A stretch of DNA of 15,067 nucleotides from Bacteroidales bacterium. GTDB lineage: Bacteria; Bacteroidota; Bacteroidia; Bacteroidales; PUMT01. The stretch's first letter is position 1, and each line of letters begins with the position of its first letter. Made by a program: the position numbers and the translations under genes. Location: NCBI GenBank assembly GCA_007132365.1, contig SLOS01000086.1, positions 1-15,067 of the forward strand. The letters are read 5' to 3'. Of the stretch, positions 7,478 through 13,787 are shown piece after piece. Below the pieces are notes generated by a model that ran no database searches, was not told the origin of the DNA, and saw only the letters and a program-made list of their open reading frames with translations.

Positions 7478-7508
7478 ATTGCCTAATTTTATCAAATAAA
7501 TAAGTTGG
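7478..7508 (+). promoter_or_regulatory. Weak candidate promoter of the lipoprotein gene
   Basis: ATTG at 7478-7481, a 19-bp spacer and TAAGTTGG at 7501-7508 match the Bacteroidota -33/-7 pattern, with one mismatch in the TAnnTTTG box. The leader would be about 45 nt, AT-rich. The fit is partial. Confidence 0.3.
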
Positions 7509-7557
7509 AGTTCTTAAAAAAAGTTCATAAAATGTCTAATTAATAAATAAACCTGTT

Positions 7558-8697
7558 ATGAAAACAAAACTATGGCTATTTCTTATTATTATCGGATTCG
7601 CCTTTTCGGCCTGTGAAAAGGATGATTCTGTAAGAAAAGGACCACCCGATCATGCAAAAGCAAAGGGCAACATTACTGCTAACCTTAATAATGGCGGTGA
7701 CAATAATGATGGTATTGAGAATGGAGTAACTCCATTAATAGCCGGCCGACACTTTGAGGTTGGAACGGTAACTGTTGAATTTGATGGTGATTATATATTG
7801 GTTACATACGATATCGATGAACCAGGCTGGTACATAACTGAAACTCACCTTCATGTTTCTATAGATAAAGAAGGTATCCCCACAAATAATCCAGGAAATC
7901 CCATGATTGGGCACTTTGAATACAGTGATGATTATGACCCTTATGACGAAGTTTTAACTGTTACGTATGAAATTCTCAGAACAGACATTGATCCGGATCT
8001 GGAATTTGAATGTTACGCTTTTGCCGCTCATGCTGTAGTCGCAACAGGTAAAGGTGATATTGCCGGTCTGGATGATTTTAATGCCAGATTTCCAGAAGGC
8101 CCGGTAAAAGTTCAGATAGCCAATGGACCGAATCCCGGTAATATGGCTTATTTTGAAAATATCACTCTAAGCGGCGGGTCATTCCTCGACCGTACCTATG
8201 ACCTCGGGTGGTGTGTGCAAACAGGTATTAGGGTTGCCAACCCGGGAACTGCCATGGCATACAGCAGCTATGATTTACCCGATGATGTTTTCCTGGTTAA
8301 TTATCCTGAAAACTTTGACAAGGTTAACTGGCTTTTAAATAATATTTCTGCCAACGATTTTTGTCATGAGCTCGAGCAGGATATCACCATGGGGGACATA
8401 CAAATGGCAATTTGGGCTCTTATTGATGGTGGAGAACCGGATGGTTTGGAATACGTGACACCATTTTCTGCGGATATGGTTGATAAAATTGTTAAAAAGG
8501 CCCAGGCCTACGGCACTGGTTTTAAGCCGGATTGTGGTGAACTTGTTGTAATTGTTCTTGATTACGGGAAAGATGCTCAAAACATAATTGTCGGGTATCC
8601 TCTTCCTTGCTTCCGGAAAGAAACAGCCTGGGGTGCTGGTGATACTTTTGTCGATAGAGGAAACTGGGCAATGTATTTTTATTCATGTGACAATTGA
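7558..8697 (+). CDS. Surface lipoprotein with thioester-domain-like motifs
   Basis: This 379-aa protein has a lipoprotein signal (hydrophobic 5-17, lipobox FSAC, C19). The residues after the cysteine, EKDDS, resemble the lipoprotein export signal that sends Bacteroidota lipoproteins to the outer surface (K followed by two acidic residues). Residues 63-165 form a beta-rich domain (GRHFEVGTVTVEF, WYITETHLHVS). In residues 185-350, GWCVQTG (C219), VNWLLNN (256-262) and IQMAIWALIDG (281-291) follow the order of thioester-forming adhesin domains: a Cys after an aromatic residue and a Gln in a hydrophobic-Q-x-A-hydrophobic-W motif. The C-terminus (CFRKETAWGAGDTF...GNWAMYF) recalls repeats seen in other secreted Bacteroidota proteins. 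Against thioester chemistry: the Cys-Gln spacing (63) is short, and C152, C219, C269, C326, C351 and C377 could instead form three disulfides. It is a single-gene unit ended by the hairpin at 8721. Confidence 0.6.
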   Translation: MKTKLWLFLIIIGFAFSACEKDDSVRKGPPDHAKAKGNITANLNNGGDNNDGIENGVTPLIAGRHFEVGTVTVEFDGDYILVTYDIDEPGWYITETHLHVSIDKEGIPTNNPGNPMIGHFEYSDDYDPYDEVLTVTYEILRTDIDPDLEFECYAFAAHAVVATGKGDIAGLDDFNARFPEGPVKVQIANGPNPGNMAYFENITLSGGSFLDRTYDLGWCVQTGIRVANPGTAMAYSSYDLPDDVFLVNYPENFDKVNWLLNNISANDFCHELEQDITMGDIQMAIWALIDGGEPDGLEYVTPFSADMVDKIVKKAQAYGTGFKPDCGELVVIVLDYGKDAQNIIVGYPLPCFRKETAWGAGDTFVDRGNWAMYFYSCDN

Positions 8698-8720
8698 TTA
8701 ATTTCTACCGGCTTAATGAG

Positions 8721-8754
8721 AAATCCTGCGTTATCAAACGTGGGATTTTTTTTT
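8721..8754 (+). terminator. Rho-independent terminator after the lipoprotein gene
   Basis: AAATCCTGCG (8721-8730) pairs with CGTGGGATTT (8739-8748) over 10 bp around an 8-nt loop and runs into a T-tract to 8754. Two of the pairs are G-U wobbles that exist only in the plus-strand RNA (they become A-C on the other strand), so it acts on plus-strand transcripts. Confidence 0.85.
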
Positions 8755-8848
8755 AGTCATTCCGAAAGTGCCCGCATGTTAAAATAAATACTTATTTTTA
8801 AATCAGACAGATTATAACGCCTTATAAAAGAATGGTAAATTTTAATAA

Positions 8849-9928
8849 ATGACGGTAAAAATAGCAGATATAAGGCACTTGAATGATCTGGAAAATTATG
8901 AAGGGGAGTGGGATACCCTTATCCAAAAATGTCCCGGATCAGTGCATACTCAATCTTATGCCTGGATCAATGCTTTTTTACGCTATTCCCTGCATCCTGA
9001 GGAAAAATGGATTTGCCTCCTTGCCTATAAATACGGAGAACTTGTTGCGGTTTATCCCCTGTTGATTAACCGCAGGATTGGATTCAGAGGATTTTATTTT
9101 CAGACATTTAAAACCCCATATGAGCGTTTCCATACAATTCGTGTTGATGGACTAATGTTACCTGGACACGAAAGTATACTGGAATTACTTGTTAATTACC
9201 TTCGCAGGTCCTTTAAAGCTTTTCCGCTTATTCACATTCCCGGTATTACCAGTTTTTCCTGCTCAATGTTATATTTTAAAAATGACCCGAGAAATCTGGA
9301 TTTTTATAAAAAGCCGGATGGAGCGGAAAATTTTATCACTCTTCCTGAAAGTCATCAAGTCTATCTTTCAAATTTAAAGTCCATATTTAAAAAAAAGATG
9401 CATCGCAGGTTCAGAAAATTAGAAAACAGAGCTGAAATATCTGTTATTACGAGGGATATCCGGAGAACCAACGAGGAGAATCTTGAAATATTTAAACAAA
9501 TTGAAAACAGTGGATGGAAGGGTGACAGAAAAACATCTATTAAATCAAGGCCAGGAAATTCAGAATTATATCTCAGCGCCACAAATAAGTTCTATGAAAA
9601 GGGCTGGATCCGTTGGAGCTTCCTGGAAGCTAATGGAGAAACTATTGCCGCCAGATTGTTTACCAGAATTAATTCATTAACAGTCTCATGGAAAACAGCC
9701 TACCGGGAGGACCATTCTGTTTTTGCTCCCAGCAAAATTCTTTTCTACAAATGCATAGAAGATTTTTATGCATGCGGGGAGATGGGTGAAATAAACTTCA
9801 TGAATGTTAAAAGCTGGTTTAAGGATTGGAATGTAAATGAAAGATCATTGTATAAGATAACAGTATTTCCCCGGAGCTTCTTTCTTTCTCCGTTGATTAA
9901 ATTATATCTAAGGATAAAATATAAATAG
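8849..9928 (+). CDS. GNAT/FemAB-fold transferase (BioF2/CelD-like), first of a pair
   Basis: This 359-aa protein has the layout of the Acetyltransf_6 (BioF2/CelD-like) GNAT family. An N-terminal half has WDTLIQKCPGSVHTQSYAW (21-39) and LLAYKYGELVAVYPLLI (57-73). A basic helix follows (FKKKMHRRFRKLENRA, 180-195). The C-terminal GNAT core has WIRWSFLEANGETIAARLF (253-271) and YREDHSVFAPSKILFYKCIE (285-304), ending in SWFKDWN (322-328). Members transfer acyl or aminoacyl groups, often in polysaccharide, lipid or peptidoglycan modification. The exact substrate cannot be read from sequence. No signal peptide. The gene is AT-richer than tldD, tldE and the DUF2797 gene. A homologous transferase follows after 28 bp, suggesting an operon. 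No convincing -7/-33 promoter was found in the 94 bp after the terminator. Confidence 0.78.
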   Translation: MTVKIADIRHLNDLENYEGEWDTLIQKCPGSVHTQSYAWINAFLRYSLHPEEKWICLLAYKYGELVAVYPLLINRRIGFRGFYFQTFKTPYERFHTIRVDGLMLPGHESILELLVNYLRRSFKAFPLIHIPGITSFSCSMLYFKNDPRNLDFYKKPDGAENFITLPESHQVYLSNLKSIFKKKMHRRFRKLENRAEISVITRDIRRTNEENLEIFKQIENSGWKGDRKTSIKSRPGNSELYLSATNKFYEKGWIRWSFLEANGETIAARLFTRINSLTVSWKTAYREDHSVFAPSKILFYKCIEDFYACGEMGEINFMNVKSWFKDWNVNERSLYKITVFPRSFFLSPLIKLYLRIKYK

Positions 9929-9956
9929 CAGGTTTAATCTTAAAATATTAGTAAAG

Positions 9957-11036
9957 GTGATTGTTGAAAGGGTTGATAATTCAAAAAACTGGGATGAGGA
10001 ACTGGCATATTTCAATGGAGGTCTGTTTATGACCAGTGCATGGCTTTCGGCAATATCAAATAACGACATAAAGCCCGTGTATCTCAGGTTCATTCAGGAT
10101 GACAAACCTATGGCAATAGCTGGTGGAATAGAGGTTTTAGTTGGGAAAGGGCCGGCAATGCAATTGTTGTTTTATTCAGGTATAGCTTCAAGTTCAAAAG
10201 ATTCTTTTTTAATAAAAAAATGCAAATACGAGCTTTACAGATATGCACGGGAAAACGGTTACCAGAGAGTTGTAATGAAATCTTATGATAATCAATCATA
10301 TATTCCGGCAAAGATCAGTGAATTCAAAGAGCTTGAGAGAATGGAATATATATTTCGTTTTAATAATTATAAGGATCCGATGATTGATGGCTTTTCCAGG
10401 TCTTTAAGGCGCAAAGTCAGGAAAGCCCAAAGGGAAGGGACTGTTCTTAAAAAAAGTTATTCTGTTGAATTGATAGAAAAGCTGTTCAAATTAATAAACG
10501 AAACGTATAATATAAGACAATCAAAAGGATACGGGGCATATGTCTATCTATTTCTGCCTTACTTCGGAAGGAATGAGATTGAGAGGCTGGTTAGTGGTAA
10601 ACATGCTGCGTTATATTATGCTGAGAGGCAAAATGAAATATTAAGCATAAGCCTTGTTTTTTCTTATCAAAATAAAGCCTACGGAATTCTTATGGGCACA
10701 AGCCGCAATGGTTATAAAGCCGGGGCACCCTCATTTATGAGTTATGAGCTTGCATGCATGTTGAAAGAACAGGGGTATGCATATCTTAATATCGGAGGTG
10801 TCCAAAGAGGTATTAAACACAAGGGGTTAAAAGATTTCAAAGATAGTCTTGGTGCAGATATAGTAGCATCCTCTGAGGAGGTTACAAATTTCCTGAATCC
10901 ACCACTGAGTTTTCTGAATCCCTTGTTAAATCTTAAACGATTTTTAGGTGATCTCAAAGTATTGCCATGGAGGTTAAAAAAATTAATCATTGATATCATT
11001 GATCTTATTTTAAAAAAAAGAGATCAGCTTTCTTAG
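9957..11036 (+). CDS. FemAB/GNAT-fold transferase, second of a pair
   Basis: I use the GTG at 9957, the first start in this frame after the preceding gene, giving 359 aa. The layout matches FemAB-like transferases: GLFMTSAWLSAISNNDIKPV (22-41), a basic helix FSRSLRRKVRKAQREGT (146-162), LYYAERQNEILSISLVFS (219-236) with GILMGTSRNGYKAGAPSFM (243-261), then the characteristic YLNIGGVQRGIKHKG (276-290) and LKDFKDSLGA (291-300). FemAB-type enzymes add amino acids to peptidoglycan cross-bridges, while other branches modify lipids or polysaccharides. The protein has the same length and domain order as its upstream neighbour, so an old duplication is plausible. The C-terminal helix (about 318-352) is hydrophobic and basic and could associate with membrane. 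AT-rich like its neighbour. Confidence 0.75.
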   Translation: MIVERVDNSKNWDEELAYFNGGLFMTSAWLSAISNNDIKPVYLRFIQDDKPMAIAGGIEVLVGKGPAMQLLFYSGIASSSKDSFLIKKCKYELYRYARENGYQRVVMKSYDNQSYIPAKISEFKELERMEYIFRFNNYKDPMIDGFSRSLRRKVRKAQREGTVLKKSYSVELIEKLFKLINETYNIRQSKGYGAYVYLFLPYFGRNEIERLVSGKHAALYYAERQNEILSISLVFSYQNKAYGILMGTSRNGYKAGAPSFMSYELACMLKEQGYAYLNIGGVQRGIKHKGLKDFKDSLGADIVASSEEVTNFLNPPLSFLNPLLNLKRFLGDLKVLPWRLKKLIIDIIDLILKKRDQLS

Positions 11037-11187
11037 AAACAGAGATCAGTTTTACAAACTTTTCATGATCTAAGAGATATTATTCAAACAGTCTCCGGAA
11101 AAAAATACAGACTTATTATATTATAAAATCGCATCCAAATAAAAAAAGGCTGCAACCTTATATCGCTGCAACCCTTTGATTTTATTG
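11037..11187. other. Intergenic region between transferase and tRNA-Asn
   Basis: Apart from the tRNA terminator at 11141-11177 this stretch is AT-rich with no gene. A weak inverted repeat, AGATCA/TGATCT with a 17-nt loop (about 11044-11072), follows the transferase gene but has no T-tract. GAGATCAG occurs twice around the end of the gene. I see no promoter or RNA. Confidence 0.4.
11141..11177 (-). terminator. Intrinsic terminator of tRNA-Asn
   Basis: On the minus strand, AAGGGTTGCAGC pairs with GGTTGCAGCCTT across the loop GATATAA, with one bulged G and two G-U wobbles, and is followed by a T-run. The wobbles become C-A mismatches on the plus strand, so the signal belongs to the tRNA transcript. 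The two arms are also near-direct repeats (GGTTGCAGC), which disguises the hairpin. Confidence 0.7.
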
Positions 11188-11261
11188 CTCCCCCTCTAGG
11201 ACTTGAACCTAGGACCCCCTGATTAACAGTCAGGTGCTCTAACCAACTGAGCTAAGGAGGA
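11188..11261 (-). tRNA. tRNA-Asn (anticodon GUU)
   Basis: The minus strand folds as a standard tRNA: acceptor TCCTCCT with AGGGGGA (one T-G wobble), D-arm with AGTTGGTTA loop, anticodon stem CCTGA/TCAGG around CTGTTAA (anticodon GTT), T-arm CTAGG-TTCAAGT-CCTAG and discriminator G. The CCA tail is not encoded (the next bases are CAA), so it must be added after transcription. Confidence 0.97.
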
Positions 11262-11325
11262 GTGACATGGTGAATATAACTCAATTTGCGAATGCGAAAA
11301 TAACAGCTTTTGTTCAATTAACCAA

Positions 11326-11333
11326 TATATTTG
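11326..11333 (+). promoter_or_regulatory. Possible -7 element upstream of the PfkB kinase gene
   Basis: TATATTTG is an exact TAnnTTTG match, 24 bp before the chosen ATG. The nearest TTTG upstream (11309-11312) is only 13 bp away rather than 19-21, so the promoter is incomplete by consensus. Confidence 0.3.
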
Positions 11334-11356
11334 TAAAATATTATTACTATTATCTG

Positions 11357-12283
11357 ATGAATTTAATTATCGTTGGAACAGTCGCATTTGACGCCATAGA
11401 GACTCCCTTTGGGAAAACAGATAAGATCATAGGAGGTGCAGCAACTTATATCAGTCTTGCTGCCTCATATTTTACTGCAGGAGCCGGAGTGGTCTCAGCA
11501 GTTGGTGGAGATTTCCCCCGCGAGTATATCTCTTTGCTGAATGACCATGGCGTTAACACGGATGGACTGGAGATCAGGGAGAAGGAAAAATCATTTTTCT
11601 GGTCGGGCCGCTATAATGCAGATATGAATTCCAGAGAAACACTTACAACAGAGCTTAATGTCATTGATGGTTTTAAACCGGTTATTCCCGGCTCTTACCA
11701 GGGGGCAGATCTCCTCATGCTGGGGAACCTCTCACCCGATATCCAGATATCTGTAATCGAACAGCTTACTACCCGGCCAAAACTTATTGTTCTCGATACC
11801 ATGAACTTCTGGATTGAAAATACCCCTGCCGACCTCAAAAGAGTGATCAGCATGGTTGACGTCCTGACTATCAATGATTCAGAAGCAAGAGAACTTTCAG
11901 GTGAATATTCACTGGTCCGGGCTGCCAGAAAGATAATGGATATGGGGCCCGAATTTCTTATAATTAAAAAAGGGGAGAACGGGGCGTTGCTGTTTTCAGG
12001 TAGCAGAATGTTCTTTGCTGCCGCCCTGCCCCTTGAGGAGGTCTTTGATCCCACCGGTGCAGGTGATTCATTTGCAGGTGGGTTTATCGGTTATATTGCC
12101 AGGACCGGTGATGTCAGTTTTGAAAATATGAAAACTGCTATCATTACCGGATCTGCAATGGCCTCGTTCTGCGTTGAAAAATTTGGTACCGCTAATCTGG
12201 TGAATCTGAGCAAAGCCTCAATATACAATCGTATTCAGCAGTTTTCCGAGCTGGTGAGGTTCACTGACATAGATATAACCTGA
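11357..12283 (+). CDS. PfkB/ribokinase-family carbohydrate or nucleoside kinase
   Basis: I start at the ATG at 11357 (308 aa, MNLIIVGTVAFDAIETPFG). The longer frame from 11267 adds about 30 residues and runs towards the tRNA gene, while PfkB proteins begin with this hydrophobic strand. The family signatures are the glycine pair IGGAATYISL (25-34) and the anion-hole motif DPTGAGDSFAGGF (231-243), with D237 as the likely catalytic base. GNLSPDIQ (123-130) and LTINDSEAREL (170-180) are also typical of the fold. Members phosphorylate sugars, nucleosides or related metabolites with ATP. The substrate cannot be decided from sequence. It has no operon partner here: the next gene converges, and the two stop codons abut in TGATCA. 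Confidence 0.92.
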   Translation: MNLIIVGTVAFDAIETPFGKTDKIIGGAATYISLAASYFTAGAGVVSAVGGDFPREYISLLNDHGVNTDGLEIREKEKSFFWSGRYNADMNSRETLTTELNVIDGFKPVIPGSYQGADLLMLGNLSPDIQISVIEQLTTRPKLIVLDTMNFWIENTPADLKRVISMVDVLTINDSEARELSGEYSLVRAARKIMDMGPEFLIIKKGENGALLFSGSRMFFAAALPLEEVFDPTGAGDSFAGGFIGYIARTGDVSFENMKTAIITGSAMASFCVEKFGTANLVNLSKASIYNRIQQFSELVRFTDIDIT

Positions 12284-12898
12284 TCAGAAAAGACCGAAAA
12301 GCTCAGCATCAATCCGGTCAATCACCTTGCTCAGATCTTCGGTTCTTTCGGGAAACTTAACAATATCAACATCAATAACCATAATCTTTCCAAGATTATA
12401 GGATGCAATCCATGCCTCATACCTTTCGTTGAGGCGTTTCAGATAATCGAGTCTTATGGAGTTCTCATACTTTCGCCCGCGTTTCTGAATCTGGTGTACC
12501 AGGGTAGGCACCGAAGCTCTCAGGTAGATGAGAAGATCCGGTGGCTGCACCAGAGAGCTCATAAGATTGAAAAGGGTAAAATAATTTTCAAAATCCCTGG
12601 TCGACATAAGCCCCATTGAATGAAGGTTGGGAGCAAAAATATAGGCATCCTCATATACAGTGCGGTCCTGAATAACAGTCTTATCCTGTTTGCGTATTTC
12701 CAGGATATCGTTCAATCTGCTGTTCAGAAAATATATCTGCAGGTTGAATGACCAACGCTGCATATCTTCATAAAAATCATTAAGGTACGGATTGTCATCA
12801 ACATTCTCATAATTAGCTTCCCATTTGTAATGTTTGGAAAGCAACCCGGTAAGAGTAGTTTTTCCGGATCCAATATTTCCGGCAACAGCAATATGCAT
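12284..12898 (-). CDS. Deoxynucleoside kinase
   Basis: I start at the ATG at 12898 (204 aa, MHIAVAGNIGSGKTTL), since homologues begin at the first beta strand. An ATG at 12925 (MPAEIQDIH...) would add 9 residues, and a TTG farther upstream is less likely. The P-loop GNIGSGKT is at 7-14, the substrate-binding glutamate candidate at 31 (YENVDDNPYL), the DRTVYEDAYIF motif at 78-88 and the arginine-rich lid KRGRKYE at 139-145, all typical of the dCK/dGK family. The enzyme phosphorylates deoxynucleosides for nucleotide salvage. It is the last gene of the leftward GH3 operon, about 92 bp after the propeller gene. Its TGA is immediately adjacent to the convergent kinase gene's TGA. Confidence 0.92.
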   Translation of the reverse strand: MHIAVAGNIGSGKTTLTGLLSKHYKWEANYENVDDNPYLNDFYEDMQRWSFNLQIYFLNSRLNDILEIRKQDKTVIQDRTVYEDAYIFAPNLHSMGLMSTRDFENYFTLFNLMSSLVQPPDLLIYLRASVPTLVHQIQKRGRKYENSIRLDYLKRLNERYEAWIASYNLGKIMVIDVDIVKFPERTEDLSKVIDRIDAELFGLF

Positions 12899-12929
12899 AT
12901 GGATATCTTGTATTTCAGCCGGCATTATT

Positions 12930-12941
12930 TCCCGGCCGGGA
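12930..12941. repeat. GC-rich 12-bp palindrome before the deoxynucleoside kinase
   Basis: TCCCGGCCGGGA is a perfect palindrome in otherwise AT-rich DNA, 5 nt upstream of the alternative ATG at 12925 and 32 bp upstream of the preferred start. It could form a small hairpin near the ribosome entry site or bind a protein. It may equally be chance. Confidence 0.25.
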
Positions 12942-12990
12942 TAATTATAAATATTACGTGACAACTAAAATAACACTTTTTTGGCGAAAT

Positions 12991-13773
12991 TCAACGAATC
13001 CTGTAAACAACAAACTTTTTTCCCGAAAGCAGGAAAAGATGTTTGGGCTGCAACATAGCATAATTAGTTTTAATATCCGGCAGCTCAAGGATTTCTTCCT
13101 CTCCGCTATCAATATCAAGGCTGTGCAACTCTCCATCACTGAAATAGATGATTTCCCCGCCCATAACCTGAAACTGTTCAGGTCCCGAATATGGAATGGT
13201 TTTCAGATAGGAAGCAAAACGGTCAAATACGAGAATTCCCTTTCGGGGAATATGCAGATAAAGCTGGTTTTGTGATTCAGTCATAAAAACCGGTTTCCCT
13301 AATGACCCGGCAATTGAACCCAGTATCATGCTCTGATGTGTAAGACGCAGTTGATCATCAAAATAGATAAGCCGATTGTCGCGGTCGCTGAAGACCCACA
13401 GGCCTCCCCTGCCTGAAGAACAGACAAGGACAGCCTGCTCTATTCCAAGGTCTGACAGATTTACCGGGGCTCGCAATCGGGATAATTTATTGTCAAGAAA
13501 TATCACCCTGTTAAAGTCCCTGTAAAATAACATTATCTGTAAAGGGTTTGAAACATCTGCTGAAGTAACCGGGCCTGCGGCAAACGATCCGTACTCAAGG
13601 ATCCTGTATGGCTCTGCTTCAACTTTGATTATCTTGTGTCTGTCTATAAAATAAATGTTTCCAAGATGATCAGTGTAAAACCGGTCCGATGGTGCTACAC
13701 CGGTGTATATTAATTCAATCCCGCCGGTTGGCAGGATAAATATAAGCAGGGGCAATATGAGCCGGAGCAGCAT
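12991..13773 (-). CDS. Secreted beta-propeller-like protein of unknown function
   Basis: This 260-aa protein begins with a hydrophobic signal-like segment (LLRLILPLLIFILP, 2-15). The rest is a series of short beta-type repeats: DRFYTDHLGNIYFIDRHKI, IMLFYRDFNRVIFLDNKL, GGLWVFSDRDNRLIYFDD, NQLYLHIPRKGILVFDRF and GEIIYFSDGELHSLDIDSG. Alternating turns with D/N-x-L-x-x-x-D and aromatic strands suggest a six- or seven-bladed propeller of the NHL type. No enzyme motif or lipobox is visible. It starts 14 bp after the GH3 stop, so both are likely made from one mRNA, and the kinase follows. I do not recognise a named family. Export to the periplasm is inferred. Confidence 0.72.
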   Translation of the reverse strand: MLLRLILPLLIFILPTGGIELIYTGVAPSDRFYTDHLGNIYFIDRHKIIKVEAEPYRILEYGSFAAGPVTSADVSNPLQIMLFYRDFNRVIFLDNKLSRLRAPVNLSDLGIEQAVLVCSSGRGGLWVFSDRDNRLIYFDDQLRLTHQSMILGSIAGSLGKPVFMTESQNQLYLHIPRKGILVFDRFASYLKTIPYSGPEQFQVMGGEIIYFSDGELHSLDIDSGEEEILELPDIKTNYAMLQPKHLFLLSGKKFVVYRIR

Positions 13774-13787
13774 AACAGGAAAATAAT

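Noticed and set aside
11267..11356. N-terminal extension of the PfkB kinase next to the tRNA gene
   Set aside because: The extra residues are not PfkB-like, and the stretch holds the candidate -7 element.
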